From Roseibium suaedae (GTDB taxonomy: Bacteria; Pseudomonadota; Alphaproteobacteria; Rhizobiales; Stappiaceae), in the NCBI RefSeq assembly GCF_900142725.1, contig NZ_FRBW01000005.1, positions 124,001-188,000 on the forward strand: DNA of 64,000 nucleotides, written 5' to 3'. How positions within the stretch are numbered: position 1 is the stretch's first letter; each line of letters starts with the position of its first letter. A program made the position numbers and the translations under genes. Positions 43,473 through 52,151 of this stretch are shown here, piece by piece. A model generated the notes under the pieces. That model did no database searches. It was not told the DNA's origin and was given only the letters and a program-made list of their open reading frames with translations.

Positions 43473-44429
43473 ATGTTCAAGACTACTGTAGCAGCAATCG
43501 CCTTGACCCTTGGGGCAGCAACTCCGGTTCTCGCTGATTTCCCGGAACGCCCGATTCAGATCATCGTTCCTTATTCCGCAGGTGGTTCGACCGATCTCGG
43601 CATCCGCGTTGTTGCCGATGCGCTGGAAAGCAAGTTTGACGGTCTTCGTACCGTTGTCCGCAACCAGCCAGGCGGCGGCGGCGGCATCGGCACTTCGGCC
43701 GCGGTACATGCCCGTCCGGACGGCTACACTCTCGGCGCTGGCGCCCAAGGGCCGATCGCGATCCTGCCGCATGTCGGCGGTGCGGATTACACGGTTGACG
43801 ACTTCGAGTTCGTTGGCCTGTTCTCCCGCTCGCTCCAGCTTCTGGTTGCCTGCAAGGATGCGCCCTTCAACGACTATGACAGCTTCATGGCCTATGCCCA
43901 GACCAAGGCACCGCAGATCGGCAACTCGGGCGCAGGCGGAGCGAACCATGTTTCCGCAGAAGCTTTTGCAAAGGCAGCCGGGATCAAGATCGAGTCCATT
44001 CCGTTTGGCGGTTCCTCTGAAGCCCGCACGGCCTGCATCGGTGGCCACATCGATGCCATGGTTGCCTCCCCTGCAGAAGCAAAGACTGCTGCCGACGCCG
44101 GTCAGATGACCCCGCTCTTCGTCATGGAAGACAAGCGTATCGACCTGTTCCCGGACACGCCGACCGCAGTCGAGAAGGGCGTCGACTTCACCTGGTCGTC
44201 TTACAAGGGTCTCTTTGCTCCCAAGGGCATTCCGGCAGCCGATCTCGACTGGCTCCGCAATGCTGTCAAGGAAGTGGCCAGCGATCCGGCCTTCATCGCA
44301 AAGATGACCGAAATGGGTGAATTCGTGACCTACGAAGATGGCCCGGCCTTCGAAGCGCGCGTCAAGAAGGACAGCGCAATGTCCAAGGCTGTGCTGGAAG
44401 ACCTCGGTCTCCTGGGCATGAACAAGTAA
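43473..44429 (+). CDS. tctC: Tripartite tricarboxylate transporter substrate-binding protein TctC
   Basis: A 318-residue Bug-family periplasmic protein with a signal peptide (ending PVLA-DF) and family motifs FPERPIQIIVPYSAGGSTD, NQPGGGGGIGT and SYKGLFAPKGIP. It binds a carboxylic or sugar acid for TctA/TctB. GGGAGGA precedes the ATG. A strong hairpin follows the stop. Confidence 0.93.
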   Translation: MFKTTVAAIALTLGAATPVLADFPERPIQIIVPYSAGGSTDLGIRVVADALESKFDGLRTVVRNQPGGGGGIGTSAAVHARPDGYTLGAGAQGPIAILPHVGGADYTVDDFEFVGLFSRSLQLLVACKDAPFNDYDSFMAYAQTKAPQIGNSGAGGANHVSAEAFAKAAGIKIESIPFGGSSEARTACIGGHIDAMVASPAEAKTAADAGQMTPLFVMEDKRIDLFPDTPTAVEKGVDFTWSSYKGLFAPKGIPAADLDWLRNAVKEVASDPAFIAKMTEMGEFVTYEDGPAFEARVKKDSAMSKAVLEDLGLLGMNK

Positions 44430-44448
44430 GCCACACTACAAGTCATCC

Positions 44449-44474
44449 GGCCGGAGCGGCACACCGCTCCGGCC
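44449..44474 (+). other. Intercistronic hairpin between tctC and tctA
   Basis: A perfect 11-bp stem (GGCCGGAGCGG with CCGCTCCGGCC) closes a CACA loop, directly after the binding-protein gene. No T-tract follows. Like the hairpin at 35882-35906, it probably lets more binding protein than permease be made. Confidence 0.7.
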
Positions 44475-44519
44475 TTCAAACTCATCTGAAGGGCAGCGCC
44501 CTCATGCAGCCGGTCTAAT

Positions 44520-46013
44520 ATGGAAACCTTGTCGTATCTCGCACCTTTGGCCCAGCTCGACGTGCTTTGGACCATTGCGCTTGGAACCCTTGGCGGCCTG
44601 ATTATCGGTGCATTGCCCGGTCTCACCGCGACCATGGGCGTTGCCCTCCTGATCCCGATGACCTTCGGCATGGCCCCGGTAATGGGGCTGAACATGCTGA
44701 TCGGTATCTATATCGGCGGCATTTACGGCGGCTGTGTTTCTTCCATTCTGTTGCGTACGCCCGGCACGCCCGCGTCTGCCGCAACCGTTCTTGATGGCTA
44801 TCCGATGGCTCAAAAGGGCCATGCGGGCAAGGCGCTCGGCATGGCGACAATCGCCTCGACCATTGGCGGCCTCATTGCGGCAGTCGTTCTTGCGACCCTC
44901 GCACCGCAGCTCGCAGGGATCGCACTGGAATTCGGGGCGCCTGAGTATTTCGCGCTTGCCCTTTTTGGCCTGACGATCATCGCCTCGCTGTCCGGAGACA
45001 TTCTGAAGGGCGCGATTTCGGGACTGCTCGGCATCCTCATCTCCTGCGTCGGCGCAGATCCGATTTCCGGCATCTCCCGTTTCACCTTTGGCATTCAGGG
45101 CTTTGCTTCTGGTTTTGCCTTCACCCCTGCCTTGATCGGCCTTTTCGCTCTGTCCGAGGTCTTCACCCAGATCGAGCGTCTTGCCAGCAAGGAGCCGCCG
45201 GTTACTCTGGTCAAGAACCGCTGGCCGTCCTGGGCAGATATGAAGGAAAGCCGCTCGGCCCTGATCCGTGGCTCGTTCATCGGCACTCTGATCGGGATCA
45301 TCCCCGGTACCGGTTCCGGCACTGCTTCGTGGATTGCCTATAACGAAGCGCGCCGTTCTTCCAAGACGCCCGAGAAATTCGGCACGGGCCACATGCCGGG
45401 GATTGCCGCGACCGAAAGTGCAAACAACGCCGTTTGCGCCGCAGCTCTCATTCCGCTCCTCGCTCTGGGCGTACCTGGTGACGTGGTGACCGCCGTTCTG
45501 ATGGGCGGCCTGATGATCCAGGGCCTTGCTCCGGGACCGATGCTGTTCCAGACCAATCCGGACGTCGTTGTCGGCATCTTCGGCGGCACTTTCATCGCAA
45601 CGATCTTCATGTTCATCTTCGGCATGGCACTCATCCCGGTCTTCTCAAAGATCCTGATGGTCCCCCGCCGCATGCTGACCATCTCCATCGTTCTTTTCTG
45701 CTTCATCGGTTCGTTCTCGATCAACCTGAACCCGGTGGACCTCTACACAATGGTCGGCTTCGGTGTGCTCGGCTGGGGAATGCAGAAATTCGGCTTCTCT
45801 CAGGCAGCTCTGTGTATTGCCCTCATCCTCGGGCCGATGCTGGAAGCGAACCTGCGCCGCGGTCTGCTGCAGGCCGGCGACAATCTGACCGAATTCCTGT
45901 CCGGTCCGATCACCCTTCTGTTTCTCGCGCTCACCGTGCTGTCACTTGGCTGGCCGATGGTCGCGAAAGCGCTGGCCCGCAAGTCCAACGCGCGCCCTGA
46001 AATTACGGAGTAA
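44520..46013 (+). CDS. tctA: Tripartite tricarboxylate transporter, large permease TctA
   Basis: A 497-residue membrane protein with about twelve predicted transmembrane helices. Family marks are LGGLIIGALPGLTATMGVALL near the start, GIYIGGIYGGCVSSILLRTPGTP and IGIIPGTGSGTASWIAYNEA in the second half. It is the main channel of the importer. Confidence 0.95.
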   Translation: METLSYLAPLAQLDVLWTIALGTLGGLIIGALPGLTATMGVALLIPMTFGMAPVMGLNMLIGIYIGGIYGGCVSSILLRTPGTPASAATVLDGYPMAQKGHAGKALGMATIASTIGGLIAAVVLATLAPQLAGIALEFGAPEYFALALFGLTIIASLSGDILKGAISGLLGILISCVGADPISGISRFTFGIQGFASGFAFTPALIGLFALSEVFTQIERLASKEPPVTLVKNRWPSWADMKESRSALIRGSFIGTLIGIIPGTGSGTASWIAYNEARRSSKTPEKFGTGHMPGIAATESANNAVCAAALIPLLALGVPGDVVTAVLMGGLMIQGLAPGPMLFQTNPDVVVGIFGGTFIATIFMFIFGMALIPVFSKILMVPRRMLTISIVLFCFIGSFSINLNPVDLYTMVGFGVLGWGMQKFGFSQAALCIALILGPMLEANLRRGLLQAGDNLTEFLSGPITLLFLALTVLSLGWPMVAKALARKSNARPEITE

Positions 46014-46016
46014 TCT

Positions 46017-46901
46017 ATGTCCCGCAATGCCCATGTCGCCCTCGTCACCTGCTTCAATGAGGACGAGACGATCAACTATGAGGCGACCCGCGCACAAGTG
46101 CGCCGCCAGGTCGCCGCTGGCAACGACCTGATGGTCTGCGGCACCAATGGTGACTTTTCGGCCCTGACCCACGAGGAAAAGATCCGTCTGACCCGTGAAG
46201 TCATGGAAGAAGTCGGCGGCAAGGTGAAGGTGATCGCCAACGTTGGTTGCCCGTCGACCTTTGAGACGCTTCAGCTTGCAAAGGCCGTGGACGACATGGG
46301 CCTGCACGGCATCGCGGTCATCACGCCTTACTTCATCGCCTGCACCCAGGATGGTCTGATCCGTCACTTCACCACCATCGCCGATGCGGTGAAGACCCCG
46401 ATCTACCTCTATGACATTCCGGCCCGCACCCAGAACCACATCGAACCGGCCACGGCCAAGGTTCTGGCCCAGCACCCGAACATTGCAGGTATCAAGGACT
46501 CCGGCGGCTCCACCGAAACGGTTCTGGAATACCTTGCCGTTGCCAAGGAAGTCGGCAACTTCGAAGTCTATTGTGCACCGGACCATCTGGTTCTCTGGGG
46601 TCTGGAACAGGGCTGCGCTGGCGTCGTGTCTGGTCTCGGCAACGTTGCTCCGGAACTGCTGGCGCAGATCATCAAGGGCTTCAACGAAGGCGACATGGAT
46701 GCAGCCAAGGCAGCGCAGGAGAACTTCGCCGGCCTGCGCGTTGATCTCTATGCTCTTGGTTTCCCGCCCGCGCTGGTCAAGCGCGCGCTCTTCATGAACG
46801 ACAGCTCTGTCGGTCTGTCCCGCCAGCCGGCGCTTCTGCCGGATGCTGCACAGGACGCGAAGATCGTCGAGATCCTGAAGAAGCGGGACCTGCTGAAATG
46901 A
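46017..46901 (+). CDS. DHDPS-family lyase of the acid-sugar operon
   Basis: A 294-residue TIM-barrel with the Schiff-base lysine K160 (IAGIKDSGG) and the conserved tyrosine Y132 (YLYDIP). GTNGD (42-46) stands in place of the GTTGE loop. It belongs to the pyruvate-lyase group that includes DapA and sugar-acid aldolases; the operon points to a keto-acid aldolase rather than lysine synthesis. The start follows the tctA stop by three bp and its stop overlaps the dehydrogenase start. Confidence 0.88.
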   Translation: MSRNAHVALVTCFNEDETINYEATRAQVRRQVAAGNDLMVCGTNGDFSALTHEEKIRLTREVMEEVGGKVKVIANVGCPSTFETLQLAKAVDDMGLHGIAVITPYFIACTQDGLIRHFTTIADAVKTPIYLYDIPARTQNHIEPATAKVLAQHPNIAGIKDSGGSTETVLEYLAVAKEVGNFEVYCAPDHLVLWGLEQGCAGVVSGLGNVAPELLAQIIKGFNEGDMDAAKAAQENFAGLRVDLYALGFPPALVKRALFMNDSSVGLSRQPALLPDAAQDAKIVEILKKRDLLK

Positions 46902-47845
46902 CCGTTGTCGTCACGACATCTCCGGGTTTTGGAAAGCACGGCAAGGTTCCGGCGCTGATTGAAGAAGCCGGGTGGGAATTCATCCGCTGCGTCGATGCTG
47001 CCGAAGTGGCAGCGAATATTGGCCGGGCGGACTTTCTGGTGGTGGGCCTCGTGCCCGTCACCGGCGAAACCCTGCAAGGTGCTGACAAGCTGAAAGCTGT
47101 CATCAAGCATGGCGTGGGTGTCGACAACATCGATATCCCGGCCTGCACGGCGAAGGGTCTTCCGGTCTGCAATACGCCTGCCGCAAATGCGGATGCGGTG
47201 GCTGAACTTGCTGTCGGTCTGATGTTCTCCATGGCGCGGTTCATTCCGCAGGGCCACGCAAGCGTGACTTCCGGTGGATGGGAGCGGCGGATCGGCAGCC
47301 AGCTTGGCGGCAAGACCCTCGGCATCGTCGGACTTGGAAACATCGGCAAGAGACTGGCCAAGCTCGCGCTTGGTCTGGGAATGCAGGTTGTCGCCAGCGA
47401 CATGTACCCGGACGAGGCCTTCGCGGCAGCCAATGGCATCCGCTTCCTGTCACTGGAAGAGCTTCTGGCCCAATCGGACTATGTCTCGCTGCATGTCTTC
47501 GGCGGAAAAGACAACGCTGCCCTGATCAACCGGGACAGCCTCGGCCTGATGAAGCCCGGTGCGAAGCTCATCAATCTGGCGCGCGGAGAGGTTGTCGATC
47601 TCGACGCTGTAGCCGAAAGCCTCGCCAGTGGCCATCTCGGCGGCGTTGCCATCGACGCCTATGTCCAGGAGCCGCCAGCGATCAATCATCCGGTTTTCTC
47701 CCATCCTAACGCTGTCTTCACCCCGCATTCAGGGGCCGACACGCTGGAAGCGTTGGAGAATGTGGGCCTGATGGTAATCGAAGACATCAAGACCCTGATC
47801 GGTGGCGGCATGCCTGCCCGCTGCCTGAACGCCAAGAACATCTGA
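46898..47845 (+). CDS. D-isomer-specific 2-hydroxyacid dehydrogenase
   Basis: A 315-residue NAD(P)-dependent dehydrogenase of the PGDH type with the Rossmann GLGNIGKRL, arginine in NLARGEVVD, and histidine in FTPHSGADT. It oxidises or reduces 2-hydroxy acids of the pathway (substrate unknown). ATGA overlap with the upstream lyase. Confidence 0.92.
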   Translation: MTVVVTTSPGFGKHGKVPALIEEAGWEFIRCVDAAEVAANIGRADFLVVGLVPVTGETLQGADKLKAVIKHGVGVDNIDIPACTAKGLPVCNTPAANADAVAELAVGLMFSMARFIPQGHASVTSGGWERRIGSQLGGKTLGIVGLGNIGKRLAKLALGLGMQVVASDMYPDEAFAAANGIRFLSLEELLAQSDYVSLHVFGGKDNAALINRDSLGLMKPGAKLINLARGEVVDLDAVAESLASGHLGGVAIDAYVQEPPAINHPVFSHPNAVFTPHSGADTLEALENVGLMVIEDIKTLIGGGMPARCLNAKNI

Positions 47846-47896
47846 ATTAACGAGGCGGCCAGGAAACCGGCAGGAAGCCTCGAACTGGAGATACAC

Positions 47897-48877
47897 ATGA
47901 CCCAGAAGCCGATTGTCATCACCATGGGAGACCCGTCGGGCGTCGGTGCCGAGGTGACGGTTAAGGCCATGGCTTCGCTGGCCGCGCCGGAACGCGCACG
48001 CTATGCGGTGATTGGCGACATGCCCACCCTGGAACGGGCAGTAAAGGCGTGCGGCCTGTCTCTGAAGCTGGTCGTTCATGGCTCAGACATCGGACCGGAT
48101 GACCTGGCCGTGATCCATGTGGCTGTTGAAGGTCTGCCCGGCAAGTTCGGAGTTCTGTCTCCTGCCTGCGGCGAAGCCTCATTCCGCTACATCGAAAAGG
48201 CGGTCGAACTGACCATGGCAGGGACCGCTGCAGGCATCGTGACCGCTCCGATCAACAAGGAAGCGCTCAACGCAGCCGGCCACCATTACGATGGTCACAC
48301 CGGCATGCTGGCGCATCTGACAAAGTCCAAGTCCAGCTGGATGCTGCTGGCATCGCCGACGCTCAACGTTCTCCATGTTTCCACCCACGTGTCCCTGAAG
48401 GATGCAATCGGACGGGCAACGCCGGAACGAGTTCTCGAAACCATCCGCACCGGTCACAAGCACCTGAAGCGCATGGGCATCGAAAACCCGCGCATCGCAG
48501 TGGCGGGCATCAATCCGCATTGCGGTGAGAACGGCCTGTTCGGCCGCGAAGATGATGAGCAGATCACCCCGGGCGTGAAGCTGGCCCAGGCAGAAGGCAT
48601 CAATGTCCAGGGTCCGATCTCGGCGGACACGGTCTATCACCGGGCCAACACCGGCGCCTTCGACCTCGTGATCGCGCAGTATCACGATCAGGGTCATATT
48701 CCGATCAAGCTGATCGCCTTCGATACAGCGGTCAACGTATCGCTCGGCCTGCCGATTGATCGTTGTTCCGTCGACCACGGCACCGCGTTCGACATCGCAG
48801 GCACCGGCAAGGCCAACCACGTCAACATGCTGGCAGCTCTCGACTATGCCGGGAAGCTGGCATCCGGCCGCTCCTGA
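47897..48877 (+). CDS. pdxA2: PdxA2-type four-carbon acid-sugar phosphate dehydrogenase
   Basis: A 326-residue PdxA-family enzyme ([18 protein letters not shown] near the start, [41 protein letters not shown] with metal-binding histidines). In the catabolic PdxA2 branch it oxidises D-threonate or D-erythronate 4-phosphate, with decarboxylation to dihydroxyacetone phosphate. The DUF1537 kinase nearby (49686-50747) supports this branch over pyridoxal synthesis. Confidence 0.88.
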   Translation: MTQKPIVITMGDPSGVGAEVTVKAMASLAAPERARYAVIGDMPTLERAVKACGLSLKLVVHGSDIGPDDLAVIHVAVEGLPGKFGVLSPACGEASFRYIEKAVELTMAGTAAGIVTAPINKEALNAAGHHYDGHTGMLAHLTKSKSSWMLLASPTLNVLHVSTHVSLKDAIGRATPERVLETIRTGHKHLKRMGIENPRIAVAGINPHCGENGLFGREDDEQITPGVKLAQAEGINVQGPISADTVYHRANTGAFDLVIAQYHDQGHIPIKLIAFDTAVNVSLGLPIDRCSVDHGTAFDIAGTGKANHVNMLAALDYAGKLASGRS

Positions 48878-48896
48878 CGGATCCGGACAGCAATTG

Positions 48897-48933
48897 AAAA
48901 AGGCGCCCTCTGTGATCAGGGGGCGCCTTTTTT
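48897..48933. terminator. Bidirectional rho-independent terminator after pdxA2
   Basis: AAAAAGGCGCCC pairs with GGGCGCCTTTTTT around a short loop, with A-rich sequence upstream and T-rich downstream. It separates pdxA2 (+) from the GntR gene (-). Confidence 0.85.
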
Positions 48934-49672
48934 ATTTCTCCCGCATCCTCAGATCGAGAAGGCCGCTGCCAAAGAGCCTGTCGCGGGAATGCTCGAGATG
49001 AGCGAGCATGCGAGCCTCCGCCAGGTCACCGTCCTGATCGCGGATCGCCTCATAAATTCCGGTATGTTCCTCAAGCACCGTTTCCAGCGCCTTTGAGCCA
49101 TCGGTCATTAGCGACTGGCCGTGCATTTTCATGCCGACATAGATGTGCTCCCGGAGCGCCCGCACCGCGGCTTCATAATAATGGTTGTTCGAGGCCTTGG
49201 TGATGGACAGATGGAAGGTGAAATCAGCATCTTCCCGGTGCTGATGACTGCCCGTGGCAGCCCGCATCAGGTCAAGAGCATCCCGGATTTCATTAAGGGA
49301 GGCGGTGTCCCTCCGCTCTGCCGCAAACCGGGTTGCTGCCGTTTCGATGGTGATCCGGAACTCGTAGCACCGCTGCACATCCGCAAGGTTCTGCACCTTG
49401 GCGAAGCCGACCGGATTGGCGGAAGCCGCGCGAACATAGTTTCCCGCACCCTGGCGCGAATAGATGACGCCTTCCGTCCGCAGCTTTTCAAGGGCCATGC
49501 GCAGAACCGGACGCGAAACGCCGAACTCCTCCGACAGGGTGTGCTCGGAGGGAAGTTTCTGGTTCAGCGGGTATTCACCATTGGTGATCCGGCTGTACAG
49601 CGAATGATAAACGCGGTCAGCCAGGGTCAGCTTTGGCCTGTCACGGGTTTCCTTTGGCGAAGCGCTTTTCAA
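48932..49672 (-). CDS. GntR-family regulator with FCD domain
   Basis: A 246-residue regulator with an N-terminal GntR helix-turn-helix (YPLNQKLPSEHTLSEEFGVSR, RMALEKLRTEGV) and a C-terminal FCD domain (about 100-235) with candidate metal ligands in DADFTFHLSI, EEHTGIYEAI and HLEHSRDRL. The TTG start is provisional. It lies 13 bp past the kinase gene, in one operon, and is the likely regulator of the acid-sugar genes through TTGTAAA-type sites. Confidence 0.9.
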   Translation of the reverse strand: MKSASPKETRDRPKLTLADRVYHSLYSRITNGEYPLNQKLPSEHTLSEEFGVSRPVLRMALEKLRTEGVIYSRQGAGNYVRAASANPVGFAKVQNLADVQRCYEFRITIETAATRFAAERRDTASLNEIRDALDLMRAATGSHQHREDADFTFHLSITKASNNHYYEAAVRALREHIYVGMKMHGQSLMTDGSKALETVLEEHTGIYEAIRDQDGDLAEARMLAHLEHSRDRLFGSGLLDLRMREK

Positions 49673-49685
49673 AACGTATGCTTTC

Positions 49686-50747
49686 TCAACTGTCGGCGGG
49701 CAAGACTATGAAATTCCGGTAGAGGCTTACAAGGGTTTCCGCTCCTCCAAAGCCACCTGACTTCGTGATGAACCTCATGCCTGGCAGTCCATCCAACATT
49801 CGCGAGACGGGAAGCCCCGGCAATGCCTCTCCCTCGACCTGCAGCAGACCGCAACCCAAATGCTTTGCGATCGCCGCAGCGGTCTCACCGCCGCTGGCAA
49901 CCAGCGTTCGCGGGCGCATGTGCTCGACGGCACGGCAACAGGTGAGGGCGAACCTCTCAGCTGCCGTCTGAACCGAGATTGTGTCTGCGCCTTCGGTCAA
50001 CTGGATCAAGCAGTCATGAACCTGCGCTGGTGAAATGCCAGATGCGACTTCACCATTTGGGGCCAGAACACGATCGATATCAGTGGCCTTGAGCCGGTCC
50101 AGCTGGGCAAGAGTGATCGGGTCTCTCGAGCCAATGGCAAAAAGGGCAGGGGCCTCAATCTGCACGGGCTGCTCTTTGAGAACTAGGGGAGCCAACTTGC
50201 GCGCAAGTGCCTCGGCCAATCCGGCAGCTCCGACAAAAAGCGTGTCGGCTCCAAGTTTATCGATGGCACGGTCCAGATCCGCATCGGACGCTCCATCAAT
50301 GACGTCTTCGAAGGCCACGCCCGCTCTTTCAGCCACGGGAATGGGAACCGCAATTCCATTGCCGGAAGCCAGGCCTGATTTTACAAGTCGTCCAAGTTTC
50401 GGAATGGCGGGTGTCACGGCCACTCGGGACCGGAAAGGCGCAAGCACCGAAAGCTCGGCGGCCACATGGCCTTTCAACCGGCTGTCGACCTTCTTGAAAA
50501 GAAATGCCTGTGCCCATACGTCGTGCTTCTGGCACTGTCGCCAGACGGTCTCGACACGATTTATGGCTTCACTTTCAGTCCCTTCCCTGCTGTTGACCGA
50601 AATTGTAAGCACATCAGGGTCCCGGGCGATTGCCTCCGCCACAGCATCTGGCGAAAGGGCGCAGACAACGGAAAGACCCCGTCCGCAAAAGGCGACGGAG
50701 CTGTCCAGGGCGCCGGTCAGATCATCGGCAATGATCAGGATTTTCAT
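49686..50747 (-). CDS. DUF1537 four-carbon acid-sugar kinase
   Basis: A 353-residue kinase with the N-terminal ADDLTGALD, the FKKVDSRLKG motif, and the C-terminal ATP-binding ASGGETA, GEALPGLPVSR and TKSGGFG. DUF1537 kinases (OtnK/DtnK/DenK) phosphorylate threonate, erythronate or similar acids at C4. The neighbours PdxA2 and TctBCA suggest a D-threonate or D-erythronate route. Start has AAGGA just upstream. Confidence 0.9.
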   Translation of the reverse strand: MKILIIADDLTGALDSSVAFCGRGLSVVCALSPDAVAEAIARDPDVLTISVNSREGTESEAINRVETVWRQCQKHDVWAQAFLFKKVDSRLKGHVAAELSVLAPFRSRVAVTPAIPKLGRLVKSGLASGNGIAVPIPVAERAGVAFEDVIDGASDADLDRAIDKLGADTLFVGAAGLAEALARKLAPLVLKEQPVQIEAPALFAIGSRDPITLAQLDRLKATDIDRVLAPNGEVASGISPAQVHDCLIQLTEGADTISVQTAAERFALTCCRAVEHMRPRTLVASGGETAAAIAKHLGCGLLQVEGEALPGLPVSRMLDGLPGMRFITKSGGFGGAETLVSLYRNFIVLPADS

Positions 50748-50779
50748 AAGGAAGCCATTCTCAAATCACGTCAAATGAC

Positions 50780-50802
50780 TTTACAAGAAAACAACTTGTA
50801 AA
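50780..50802. promoter_or_regulatory. Putative GntR operator before the DUF1537 kinase
   Basis: TTTACAAG (50780-50787) and CTTGTAAA (50795-50802) form a perfect inverted repeat with a 7-nt spacer, 33-55 bp before the kinase start. The half-site matches the divergent region at 42713-42744. Confidence 0.6.
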
Positions 50803-50906
50803 ACAAATCTGCAATTGCCAGATCCGGTACAATTCAAGCTTGGCAAGAAATCCTGACTGCTCCTATGGTGGAAACAATCAGGTTCAGGGCAGTTAGTTTT
50901 ATAAAA

Positions 50907-52151
50907 ATGAGTTCAATCAAGATTTTACATACGGCCGATGTGCATCTGGACTCCCCCCTGAAATCGCTTGCCCTGCGCGAGGAAGGCCTACAGTCAGCGG
51001 TTCAGACCGCTACCCGAACCGCCTTTTCCAAACTGATCGATTTTGCCCTTACTGAGGAAGTCGCTGCTCTCCTGATTGCCGGTGATCTCTTCGACGGCGC
51101 ACAACGCAGCGCCAAGACCGGCGCATTTCTGCTGACTGAACTCGACCGGCTGAAGGCCGCAGGCATTGCCGTCTTCTACATCAAGGGCAATCACGACGCC
51201 GAAAACCCGGTCACGGGTGAAGTCAGCCTGCCAGACAATGTCCATGTTTTCGATGGCCGTGGTGGCAAGAAGCAGTTGGGGGCGACCGGTATCTGGATCC
51301 ACGGCGTCAGCTTCAGCGGCCGTCATGCTCCCGAAAGCCTGTTGAGCAAGTTTGGCGCCCCGGAGGAGGACGCCGTCAACATCGCCATGCTGCACACGTC
51401 GCTCGCCGGCAGCCAGGGTCACGACACCTATGCCCCTTGCACGGTATCGGAACTCTCCGCCATGGGCTTTGACTACTGGGCCCTTGGCCATGTCCACAAG
51501 CGCCAGGTTCACGCGAGCGCGCCCTGGATCGTGATGCCAGGCATCCCGCAGGGACGGGACATCGGCGAAGCTGGCCCGAAATCTGCAACGCTGCTGACCA
51601 TCGAAGAGCGGCGGATATCCGTTTCCGAAGTGCCGACCTCCGCCGCCGAGTTCTGCGAGCTTCAGGTCGATCTTGAAGGCTGCACCAGCGATGACGAGGT
51701 TCGCGGCCGCATACGTGCCCGGCTGCAGGACCTCAGCACCGGACTTGTCTCGGACATCGGCCTGTTGCGGCTGACATTGACGGGCTCCACGGCACGCAAA
51801 TGGCAAATCCTGCGGGATCAGGATCTCTGGCGGGAAACCGCAGGTGAGATTGCTGCCAACACAGGCCGGATCTGGATCGAGAAGCTGAAAATTGATCTGA
51901 GCGATCCCGGAGCGGAAACGGCGGCGTCTTCAGCCGTCGCCGAACTTGAAAAACTCATGGCTTCCATTCGCACAGAGCCTGGCTTTCAGGCTCAAATGAG
52001 CGAACTTCTGGAAGGGGTCAGCGCCGAGATTCCGGTCAGGAGACGCGCCGAGTTACTTCCGGACGAAGCTGCAGCCAGACAGCTCTCTACGGATCTTTCA
52101 AGCGCGGGCGCACAAACCATTTTGGCAGCCATGAAGGGGGCGAGCGAATGA
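50907..52151 (+). CDS. SbcD/YhaO-like DNA repair metallophosphoesterase
   Basis: A 414-residue calcineurin-like phosphoesterase with metal motifs HTADVHLDSP, AGDLFDG, KGNHDAEN, MLHTS and GHVH, followed by a C-terminal capping region. It partners with the SMC-like ATPase directly downstream. Together they resemble SbcCD-type nucleases (YhaO/YhaN in Bacillus), which process DNA ends and hairpins. The ATG at 50907 is taken as start (MSSIKILHTADVH); a weaker ATG at 50865 would add 14 residues. ATGA overlap with the next gene. Confidence 0.85.
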   Translation: MSSIKILHTADVHLDSPLKSLALREEGLQSAVQTATRTAFSKLIDFALTEEVAALLIAGDLFDGAQRSAKTGAFLLTELDRLKAAGIAVFYIKGNHDAENPVTGEVSLPDNVHVFDGRGGKKQLGATGIWIHGVSFSGRHAPESLLSKFGAPEEDAVNIAMLHTSLAGSQGHDTYAPCTVSELSAMGFDYWALGHVHKRQVHASAPWIVMPGIPQGRDIGEAGPKSATLLTIEERRISVSEVPTSAAEFCELQVDLEGCTSDDEVRGRIRARLQDLSTGLVSDIGLLRLTLTGSTARKWQILRDQDLWRETAGEIAANTGRIWIEKLKIDLSDPGAETAASSAVAELEKLMASIRTEPGFQAQMSELLEGVSAEIPVRRRAELLPDEAAARQLSTDLSSAGAQTILAAMKGASE

